Shown here: piece by piece, positions 31,713 through 40,125 of the stretch
Layout of the letters: each line of letters begins with the position of its first letter
How positions within the stretch are numbered: position 1 is the stretch's first letter
Assembly (NCBI RefSeq): GCF_000611645.1
Contig: NW_014013514.1
Span: 2,519 to 42,643, forward strand
Source of the DNA: Monoraphidium neglectum
Lineage: Eukaryota > Chlorophyta > Chlorophyceae > Sphaeropleales > Selenastraceae
Reading direction: 5' to 3'
Length of the DNA: 40,125 nt
Notes under the pieces: generated by a model
What the model was told of the DNA's origin: nothing
Databases searched by the model: none
What the model saw: only the letters and a program-made list of their open reading frames with translations
Program-made: the position numbers and the translations under genes

Positions 31713-34284
31713 ATGCAGCTCTCCCAGGCTCACGTGCCTGCAGGCCTTGCGCGGCAGTACCAGCAACTGCAGCATAGAACCCATGACAACAATCGCGTAG
31801 TGCTGGCTGACCTGCAGACTCGCACGATCTTGAGAGAATCGCTCTACTATGCGGACAGCAGCCGCGCAGCCGCGCTGCCCCAGCCTGTAGTGCAGATGCT
31901 GCGCAGCGCCGGCGACGCCGCGCTCATCAAGGACTGCTGGGGGATCTTGAATACCACGGCGGCGTCCATGTATCAGACACACCAGTACGTGACAGCAACA
32001 TGTAGACTTTTCCACTCAAAGGCTTCGGAGATCGTCACTTCCATCCGCAAAACCAACGCGCGCGAGGACGACACCAGTGGCAGTGGGTGGGGCACGGGCG
32101 ATGCTGGCGGCAGCGACAGCAACAGAGGTGGTGACGATGCCCCTGGCAGCCAGGCAGACGATATTGATGTTCGTGGCAGGGATAGCAGTGGCGGTGGCGG
32201 GGGCAGCGGACGTGGCAGCTACGACGGTGGCAGCAAGGAAGGGCCCAGCAACAGCGGCAGCAGGGGTAGCGGCAGCGACGGCGACGGCGACGGATGCGAC
32301 TGCGGCGCCAACAGGGCGGCAGCGCCCCTCAGCGGCATTGACGACGGCGGCAACGCTAGCGAAAGGGCGCGCAGCGGCTCTGCCATGGCGGTGCCCGGCG
32401 CCGCTTCTGGCGGTGCCGCTGGGTGCACCCCTACGACCGGCCTGTGTCAGGAGCTGTCGAGGCTCGAGAACGCCGCGTCTGCCCTGGCCGACTACGCCCT
32501 GGCCAACGGCGTGCTGCACCTGCGTGGCCGCGAGATGGACGGCCTGCTGATCTCGGTGGAGCTGTACGCGGCCCTCTATGAGGGCCTCACTTGCAGCAAC
32601 CGCGCCCGCGCCACGGCAGGCGCCGCCCTGGTGCGGCGCGCGGTGGGCTTTGCGGCGGACAACCGCCCCTGGGCCGCGCCCGTTGACCTGGCGGCCTTCC
32701 GCGACGCCGTGGAGTCCCTGACGCACTACTCGGCGGTCGTGCCCGCGGACGATGCTGGCTGCGCGGAGCTGCGGGAGCACGCGCGCTTCTGGACACACGT
32801 CCAAAGCATGGCGTCTCAGGCGGGCCTCAAAGCGCTGGACGCCGCGCTCGCTGACCGGCAGCAGACCAGCGCCGACGCTGAGCGGGCGCGCACCTGCGAG
32901 CTGCTGCAGCTCCCTGGCAGCGCTGAGGAGCTCTTCAGCGCCTTCTGCAGCGCCATGGCCGCGGGGCAGGCCGCCGACGCGGCGTTCAAGGGCGGCGCAG
33001 CCGCTCGGAAAGGGACGATGGGACTTGGCCTGGGAGGCCGGAAGTTTGCAGCAAGGGCAGCTGCCGCCGCCCAGCGCGAGCAAGCAGTGCTGCAGGCGGC
33101 CGCCGTGGAGCGGGCGCGCCTGCTTGAGGGCACCGCCACCCCGCAGCAGGAGATGGAGCGCATTGAGCGGCTAGCGCTCCAGCTGTGCATCGCCGCCCGG
33201 GCGTGCGGGTCTGCGGAGACATCCTCGCTGCACGGCGGAGCCTATGTGCAGCGCTGCTGCGTGGAGAGGCTGTTTGAGATGCTGCGGGGGGGCGGCGGGG
33301 CCGCCGCGGAGGCGTACGATGCCCTAATTGTCGCTAGGGAGCAGATGGCCGGCAGCGGCGTCTGCCTGGGGCTTTGTTGGCACGAGAGCTGCCTCTGCCT
33401 GGGATGCGGTCGCAGCTTGGAGCCTGGCGAGGATGGGTTCGCGCACGTGCGCACATGTGCGCCGCACAACTCGCTTGGAGATCTCGGCATTGAGGACGCG
33501 GCCGAGCGCGCCGGCATCGCGGCCATGGCTCACGCGGTCGAGATGGTTCAGGGCGAGCGCGAGGCTGTCGCGGCGGCAGACTGGCTCAACTCCCAGCTGG
33601 GCGGCGGCAGCGGCGGCGGCGGCAGCAGCGGCGCCAGCGGCGGCAGCGGCGGCAGCGGCTGCGGCGGCAGCGGTGGCTGCAGTGGCTGCAGCGACAGCGG
33701 CGGCATCGGCGGCAGCAGCGGCGGCGCCCCGGCACAGGCGCCTGCAAACGATTGGAAGCCGCCGTTTGCGCGGCGCCAGCAGCTCGTTGCACTCATAAAT
33801 TGCGAGCTCGCGCCTGTAGGCAAGGTGGGGGAGCGCAAGGCGCGGCAGCCCGGGATTTTGAGCTCAAATGGAGCTATGCTGTACACCGTCCACATCAACG
33901 CCTTCGACACACACCACGGTGAGCAGGTTTGACGAGCTTTGCCATGGTTCTGCAGAACCCGCTGCTGCTTTGACCCTGCGTGGATGCGTGGTGGTGCCTC
34001 TTCAGCAGTGGCAAGTGGTGATAGAGCTAGGCGTCCAGCCCATATCGCCACCATGTCAGCTTTACAAATCCGACCCCCTTCAGCTGCTCCCGTGCGCCTT
34101 GGCTGCACAGGCCTGTTTTTCCTGCGGCATGCCAACCAACGTCCGGCGCCTGGCCAGTGCCACCAGCAGTGGCGCGAACACCGGGCGGCCAAACAGCAGC
34201 AGCTCTTGGAGTCGATGGATGGACCTGGCGCGCATGAAGTGGCACTCGAAGCTGCAGTCGTGAGTTGTTATGGGGCGATGGCGA

Positions 34285-34355
<71 letters not shown>

Positions 34356-35267
34356 CGCGTGCGCGCTTTGGGTTCTTCAGGGTCGCTGGGAGCCCAGCGC
34401 TGCATGAGGGGCGCTCAAAGGGCAGCCACACGCGTCCGCGGGGGGGTTGGCCTTGGCCTTGTGAGGTGGTGCAGTGGTAATGTGCCAAGCGGCCCGTCTG
34501 CCCTCCAGCTCAAGCACGTGCCCTGTGCCGACAAAGCGCTCCCTGGCTGGCATGCCCGTCACACGCAGGTTCTGGCGCAGAGCCGCGCGGTTGGCGTGTT
34601 TGGCTCTGGCATTGGCCCGGGCATGGAGGATGTGTGTGCGCTGGGCATGTGCCCGGCAGACAAGCGCGGCAGCCTCAGCACGTTTGACCTGCAGGCGCTG
34701 CACACGTTCCAGGCGGTAGTGCCGCCGTATGGCAAAATCGCCCAGATGCCCGTGATTGAGAACAAGGGCCTGGCCTACGCGGTGGACCTGGTCAACCCTG
34801 ACCTCAGGGTGCACCTGCATGACACGCAGAGGGCGGCAGCAGCGGCAGCAGCAACAGCGCAGCAGCAGCAGCCGGCGCAGCAGCAGGGCGCATCCGGTGC
34901 TGCGCCGGCGCTGCCCCGCGGCGTCGCCAACATCGGGACGCGCAGCGCGCCGCTCAACTGCCAGGGCGCAGCCGCAGCGTTGGCGTTTGTGGCGGGCCTG
35001 AGGCGCGTGTGGGCGGTCGAGCGCGGCATCGACCTGGCCGCAGTCGACGCGGCGGACTGGGAGCAGCTGCGGCGCTTGGCGGCGCAGTACGACTTGGACG
35101 CCCAGCAGCGGGGGCGAACGCAGCTGGCGGCAGACATGAGCGCCGCAGACGCGGCGGAGGCAGCGGCGGCGGACGCAGCGGCGGCGGCGGCGATGGCGGC
35201 AGCAACATCGGCGCGCAAGACGTTCCCCGTCAACAGCCCGCCGGCCAAGCGGCAGCGCAAGGAGTAG
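31713..35267 (+). CDS. Unrecognised 1037-residue protein, zinc-like motif and C-terminal NLS
   Basis: Three exons, 31713-33918, 34111-34259 and 34509-35267, with GT-AG borders and matching phases, give 1037 residues. I do not recognise the family. Residues 1-115 are a mixed globular segment (QTRTILRESLYYADSSRAAA, then DCWGILNTTAASMYQTHQ). Residues about 118-240 are Gly/Ser/Asp-rich and disordered. Residues about 245-545 are Ala-rich and helical, including LHLRGREMDGLLISVELYAA. Near residue 555 a Cys/His cluster (CLGLCWHESCLCLGCG, then HVRTC) could bind zinc. A Gly/Ser repeat follows at about 627-675. Exon 2 is His-rich (GLFFLRHANQ, CHQQWREH). Exon 3 contains VIENKGLAYAVDLVNPDLRV and an Ala-rich helix, and ends SPPAKRQRKE, a likely nuclear localisation signal. 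The 2.2 kb first exon is unusual beside the intron-dense neighbours. A chromatin or transposon-derived role is only a guess. Confidence 0.7.
34286..34350. repeat. Pure (GT)n microsatellite, 65 bases
   Basis: The longest perfect dinucleotide run in the window, in the intron 34260-34508 of the unrecognised gene. It starts 26 bases after the donor, GT in the sense of the transcript. Confidence 0.95.
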
Positions 35268-35629
35268 ACAGTCGGGGCGCGGCGGGGTTCTCCCCTGTGA
35301 CCATGTTGGCTCGGCAGTATCAACACAGGTCTTTGGTATGCAGGCACATAGGATGAGACTGCATGAGAATGGGTCGTTCTTTGGGCTAGGCGGCTGGAGA
35401 ATGCATGTCAAGCTGCGGCGGCCATGGCGTGTGCTGTCACCCCGGTATCTGTGGATTGCCTGATTTTCAAAACTCCGCACGTGCCTGTGTGTCTTCTCAC
35501 GCACTTCAAGCATGCACAATTCACCATCCACCAGTCTGCCCACCCACAAACAAATGCAAAATAGACCAGAAACCGCGTGCGCAACACGCCGTGTATGCTG
35601 CTGCGCATGTGTGACGCCCCTGCCTGCTT

Positions 35630-35634
35630 TGTAA
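35630..35634 (+). terminator. Candidate TGTAA poly(A) signal of the unrecognised gene
   Basis: Lies about 360 bases after the stop at 35267, in the sense orientation. Confidence 0.45.
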
Positions 35635-35825
35635 TCCTGCCCGCTCTTCAATTGCAGCAGGCCTCTCGCGACAGCACAACACACAGTTGTGCTGCTTGTG
35701 CTTGCGCGCAGCAAGCTACTTTTGCGATGACGTCGTAAATGCATCCTGCAGGCTCGACGTTTGCTGCCCTGCTGTAGTTGCCTCGCTGCCATGTGGGCTG
35801 GGGAGCTGTGCGCCAGCAGCCACCA

Positions 35826-35830
35826 TTACA
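35826..35830 (-). terminator. Candidate TGTAA poly(A) signal of IFT122
   Basis: TGTAA in the sense orientation, about 290 bases after the IFT122 stop codon at 36119-36117. Confidence 0.45.
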
Positions 35831-36116
35831 CAGGGCAGCACAGGGCGGTGTGGCAGCGCTAGCGCCCTAGCGTATGTAAGGTTGAGAACGCAACGCACTT
35901 AGTCACACGCGAAACTGGCACTTGGTAGCCGCCCAACACAAAGAAGCCACAGCGCAAACATCCCCAGGCAGGTACCGCCTCCAGGGGTCTAGACGCCAGC
36001 ATACCCGCCGGGGCGGGAGCCTGGCGCAGTGCGTGGCGCTACGTAGCATGCTAGACGGCTTTTATGTCGTTCACATTTGAGCTGCTCTTCCACCAACATG
36101 CCTCCCCCTAGCTTGG

Positions 36117-39100
36117 TCATCGCCTTTCCCCCTGCTTCCCAAATGGCACACTGTCTGCCGTGCCGCCGCCGCTGCGGCCGCCGGTGTCATCCTCAACCGG
36201 CGGCCGCTCCCGTGAAAACGGCGCATGGCCCTTCTCCAGCAGCGCCTGCAGCAGCAATGGGAGTGGGAGGAGGGTACATTTGCGCGCGCGTGTGTGTGTG
36301 TGTGTGTGTGTGTGTGTTGGGGGGTGGGGGAGAGGACTGGGACGTCGGCAAGATGGGAGGGAGGAGATCCGGGTGTGAGCGCGTGTGTTGGACGACAATC
36401 GTGATGACTGAAGGCGCCGCATGGTGGGGCGGCGGCGAGCGCGCTGAGGCACACAGCTTGGCGCCAAGGGCCGAACATGAGCACAGACCAGCGCCAAGAG
36501 AAGGGTGGGGCTGTGAAGGGGCGAGCCACTGTGAGCAGGACCTCGCTGATGCCGCCTGCTGCGCCCTTGGAGCAGCATTCTCCCGCCCGCTGCGGAAAAT
36601 GTGTTGCATTGCTGGACCAATAACACTGTCGCACAACACTGCCAACAACATTGCCACCATCAACACCGGCTCGTCCAGCAGGCGGCTGATGCCGCAGCCC
36701 ACCATCTCAAATTCGTCCGCCTCGAAAAAGTGGCCGCAGGGCCCCACCACCACGGCGGCGTCAGGGTCCATCAGCCTGAACCACTGGGCTGGCAGGTGGG
36801 GGCTCGGCCAGCGGCGCACCAGGACCTCGCCCGCAGGGAGGCGCCGCAGGGCGGCGCGGTCGAGACGGATGGGGGCGCGCGGCACCATGGCCTGCAGGCG
36901 TGGGGGACCAGCGGGCGTGAGGAGTGCGCGGAGGCCTTGACGAAATGCAACAGCGCGGCCCCAGCGGCTTGAGCACGGCTGTGCTGACTGCCTGACTCAC
37001 AAGCCGCAGGGAACAATTAGTCTTTGGTCCTTTTAACGGCCACTGCCCCCACCTGCACTGCCCAGGTCTCCTCCAGCTCTGATCCCGCGCCACCACCAAC
37101 ACCACCGGCACCGCCGCCTCCGCCGCCGCGCCCCGCAGGACCGGGGCGCTCGTCCAGCGTCAGCACGTTGGCAGCGCCCCCGGCCCCGCCGCCATCGCCG
37201 CCCTGGTCCATGGCCGGGCTGCTGATACGAAGGCAGGAGGGGGAGGCCGCGACGCTTGGCTGTGGGACGATTTGCCCCCGAACAAGGCAAGGAGCACACC
37301 AAGGACCACGGGTCATGCCCATGGCTAGACTGCTGATGGCTCCGCACAATGCACTGCTACGCCATCAGTGAGGCATGGCACACGCAGGCATGGCCCACAG
37401 GTTGAGGCACACCTGCTGCCAGCCGGGCCCGCCACGTCCCCAGCACCCTCCCCCACCAGCGCCTGGGCAAGTTGAGGCGGTGGTACAGCGCATGATGTGG
37501 CGGTGATGCTCGCCTGTGGTTCCCAACTCTGACTGGTGAGGGCTGTTTTGCCGTATTCCAGCAGCAACAAATCTTGCATGTGCACGTACACCCCCTCCCC
37601 CCCCCCGCATACCCACCCTCACAGCATCACCAGCAAGGTGTGCACTCACACCGTATGTGTCCTTCAACCAACCACAAAGCCAGGCAAGCGAGCCGTCCCG
37701 CCCCACGCACGCACGCTCACCTGTGCCTCGTCATCGCTGATGCCGCCCTCCAGCTCAAACTCCACCAGTGGCAGCACATCCCACGTCAGGGGGGAGTACT
37801 GGAAGGACGCGCCACAAGCCACACAGGCGTCACCCTGGCGTGCGCACGCGTGTGTTGGTGCATGTGAATGCAGGCAGCCCGTGGCCGATGCGTGTGCGCT
37901 TTCCTGTCCTGCAATTGCCTGGCTGTGGTGACGTACAGGGAGTGCGCGTCACTGCAAGACATTCGATGTGAAGCCACTGACTTGATCCATTCCTGTTCTT
38001 GCCTGTGGGCCAACAATTGGGTTGGTTGCGCCGCAGCGGTGGCAGGCCGGCGCCAGCTCCTCTGCATCGGCAAAGGGGCGGCCCCTGATGATCACAGACT
38101 GCAGGTCCACATCCGCCTGGGCATCAGGAGGCAGTGCCAGCGCCTGCACGCAAGCACGTGCGTAGTGAGCAAACAATGTCCAATTGTTGAGGTGAGAGGG
38201 GCTGAGCAATGAAATTGATTTGAAAGACACGCTGGCAAGTACAAAGGGCATGGCCTGTTCCAGGGTCCAGGGGTGAGACTGCTGCAAAGGGTGCCGACGA
38301 GCAGGTCAGCCACACTCTCCCTCAAGGGAGGTAGGTGCACTGAAAAAAAGGCAGTGCCTCTTGGTGGAAGCACCTGGCCTTTAGACATGCATCACTGAGT
38401 GACAACGAGCCCTTCCAAGGCGCACACACCTGCAGCTTGCCGTAGGCGAACCGCGCCAGCTTGAAGGCGCCAAACCCGACAGCCCCCTTGGCCAGGGCCA
38501 GCAAGGCTGTGGCCAGGCTCACGCCGGGCGGGGGCGCCTCGCGAGGCAGCAAGCGCGCCGCCAAAAATCTGGGGCGACAAGCGGGGTACAAGTTCGGCCG
38601 GAGGCAAGCAGGCACACTCGCGGGTGATTTCGGCAATCATCTTTGCATCATGTCAGGTTTAATTGAGCAGCAGGCAAGCCAGTGAACCCACCAGCACAAA
38701 AACACACGGCAAATGGCTTGAGCCACACTAAATGGCCTGCACCCAGATGACGCCTTCTTGCGCCGCCCACCTGGCAGCCCCGAAAAGGGTGGTGTCTCCC
38801 GATGTCCTGAAGGGCCGCGCCGCCGCCTCCGCCACAACCTCGTAGGCCGCGTACACCTCGGACGTGTCGTAGTGCCTCGAGAAGCGCGACAGGGCGTCGG
38901 CGTCGGCGGGGGACAGCGCGTGGGGCGGGTGGGTGACGTCCTGCGATGGGCGGGTAGCGGGCTGGAGATCGTGAGGGCGGCTGCCAACGGGCGCAAACCA
39001 CAAACTCACCTGTGTGCCAGCCTGAAGAAGGGTGGCACGCTCAAAGGCTGAAATTTACGGCCAAAGCGCGGCAGTCAAACCGCCGCAAGTCCAAGATCAG

Positions 39101-39880
39101 CTAATCCATGATGATGAAGACCCGCGCCGCAACTGACACCCCCAAATACAAACACCTGCACAAACACACACCATCAATTACACCACCTATAACCACACAC
39201 ACAGACACACACACGTGCGCGCACACAAAAAAACACATACAGACACACCTGCAGTGCGTCCATGGCCAGGCGGTAGTGGGTGTGTGCCGCATCCCCGAAT
39301 CGCCGCTGCCGCACTGCCGCCTCCGCCAGCCCCTCCAGCAGCCGCTGCGCCAGGTCGGGGCGGCCGCCGCTGCGGTACGCGGCGCGCGCATCATCAAACC
39401 TGCGGGGTTGAGGGTGGCGGTCCTTTGAAACCGTGCCATTCCAGAGTGGATGGGGAGCAAAGGCCGCCGAACTGAGGGGCGTAATCGACAGGCTGGTTGG
39501 GTGCAGCAAGATGCGGGTGGCCAGGCGAGCTTCAGCCCTTTCTAGAGCGGCGGTGCGGCCCCGCACCTGTCCCGCGCCGCAAGCCACGCCGCGTGCGGCA
39601 GGTGCACCCGCGGCGCCAGCTCCGGGCGCGCCACCGCCAGCAGTGCGGCGTCCTCCCAGCGCCCCGCCGCCACCGCCAGGTCAGCGAGTCCCGCCTGGTC
39701 GTCCAGCTTGAGGAGGGCCTCCTTGGCCGCCCCATACTGCCCCGCCTTGCGCAGCGCGGCCGCGCACTGCGCCAGCAGCGGGGCGTCGCGGTCGCGCGAG
39801 AGGGCGCGCACGAGGGCGAGGAGGCGGTCCCACCAGCCGTGGCGCACGATCAGCGCCAGGGCGCGGTCGTAGCGGCGGGC
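36117..39880 (-). CDS. IFT122: IFT122, IFT-A subunit (partial; N-terminal half beyond right edge)
   Basis: IFT122 is a core subunit of the IFT-A complex, which drives retrograde transport and membrane-protein entry in cilia. Eleven exons are visible: 39880-39567, 39399-39249, 39039-39010, 38940-38771, 38568-38430, 38143-38003, 37834-37721, 37462-37413, 37218-37053, 36891-36703 and 36245-36117. Together they encode 530 C-terminal residues. TPR-like helices come first (ARRYDRALALIVRHGWWDRL, GQYGAAKEALLKLDD). Then follow DTSEVYAAYEVV, FKLARFAYGKLQ, VDLQSVIIRGRPF, a zinc ribbon (CHRCGATNP, then CVACGASF), LPLVEFELEGGISDDEA and VLVRRWPSPHLPAQWFR. The order matches the IFT122 C-terminus. The final zinc site is degenerate: the usual CPxCR ending reads APFSR. 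The intron after 38003 appears to use a GC donor (caggcaaga). The WD40 half must lie to the right; 39881-40125 looks intronic. Confidence 0.9.
36290..36317. repeat. (GT)n repeat in the last IFT122 intron
   Basis: Plus-strand GT, so CA in the sense of the minus-strand transcript. It lies about 45 bases upstream of the acceptor at 36246. Confidence 0.9.
39190..39248. repeat. CA-rich repeat at an IFT122 splice donor
   Basis: Imperfect CA run on the plus strand, so GT in the sense of IFT122. It begins at the donor directly after the exon ending at 39249 and is broken by a short A-run and a GCGC patch. Confidence 0.88.
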
Positions 39881-40125
39881 CTGGGGGGGGGGGGGAGGGG
39901 CGGCACAGGGGTGCTGGTGTTGGGGCGACCTGGCCTTCAAGAACAGATACGGCCAGCAGGCGGGGTAGATACACGTGAGCCGTTCATGGGGTTGGTTTCA
40001 GCCTTTGTGCCGAGGCTGATCTGAACCCAGCTGCACCACACCTGACACCCTGCACCCGCCCACCCCCACTCTCATTCCTTCTCGCCCTTTTCCCGACCCT
40101 ATCCCTGTTTGCCCCTCTTCATGCC
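39881..40125 (-). other. Probable IFT122 intron, start of the next upstream exon not seen
   Basis: A C-rich tract on the sense strand leads into the acceptor at 39881-39882. No further IFT122-like peptide is recognisable up to the window edge. Confidence 0.5.

Larger units (their letters stand above)
35268..36116. other. Convergent spacer between the unrecognised gene and IFT122
   Basis: Holds the two 3' untranslated regions. TGTAA at 35630-35634 (plus) suits the left gene. TTACA at 35826-35830, which is TGTAA on the minus strand, suits IFT122. No gene is seen. Confidence 0.5.

Noticed and set aside
31680..32015. Minus-strand frame overlapping the start of the unrecognised gene
   Set aside because: It is antisense to a long plus-strand frame whose exon phases close exactly, and has no supporting motif.
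34377..35792. 471-residue minus-strand open frame
   Set aside because: It is antisense to exon 3 of the unrecognised plus-strand gene, dominated by Arg/Cys runs from GC-rich DNA, and has no splice logic of its own.
1..40125. CRISPR arrays, bacterial operons, tRNA or rRNA genes
   Set aside because: No spaced direct-repeat array, no cloverleaf-like tRNA sequence and no rRNA segment was recognised. All supported genes are intron-containing or eukaryote-specific families.

Overview
This window is nuclear DNA from a unicellular green alga (Chlorophyta). The evidence is GC-rich coding sequence, small introns with GTGAGT/GTGCGT-type donors, long Ala/Gly/Gln runs, TGTAA-type poly(A) signals after several genes, a thylakoid protein of the PSB33/TEF5 type with an apparent chloroplast transit peptide, and a plant-type sacsin. 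The species cannot be fixed from sequence alone. There is one assembly gap (27772-28139). I rebuilt gene models by hand from splice sites. In every model where the whole coding sequence is visible, the exon lengths and phases close exactly.

Layout, left to right. (1) 1-13952, minus strand: a giant, intron-rich sacsin-like gene. Its start (MEDFGQ) is at 13952 and it runs off the left edge. Two successive sacsin repeating regions, each opening with an HSP90-like ATPase module, are visible. (2) 13953-14429: a short head-to-head spacer. (3) 14430-15257, plus: a small two-exon protein with two DnaJ-type CxxCxGxG zinc motifs. (4) 15862-21742, plus: an 11-exon kinesin, closest by eye to kinesin-12, with a long Ala-rich coiled coil and a poly-Gln tail. 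(5) 22808-24351, plus: an 8-exon calmodulin-like protein with four EF-hands, three of them canonical. (6) 24887-25852, minus: single-exon GET4. (7) 26368-28935, plus: a 6-exon PSB33/TEF5-like Rieske-fold thylakoid protein, with the assembly gap inside one intron. (8) 28936-31712: gene-poor DNA with short repeats. (9) 31713-35267, plus: a 1037-residue protein I do not recognise. (10) 36117 to the right edge, minus: the C-terminal half of IFT122, an IFT-A subunit.

These are independent eukaryotic genes, not an operon. Two themes recur. Protein quality control and targeting is represented by sacsin, the DnaJ-type zinc protein that shares its upstream spacer, and GET4. Cilium or microtubule function is represented by IFT122 and the kinesin, with the EF-hand protein a possible third member. 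PSB33/TEF5 belongs to photosystem II and light-harvesting organisation.

The most interesting observations are: near-identical DNA inside the two otherwise diverged sacsin repeats, which suggests gene conversion; a strand-asymmetric placement of dinucleotide repeats in introns, with sense GT runs at donors and sense CA runs before acceptors, across four genes; the unrecognised 1037-residue gene; a 22-base microexon in sacsin; a probable GC-AG intron in IFT122 together with loss of its second zinc site; and identical 18-mers on both sides of the assembly gap.
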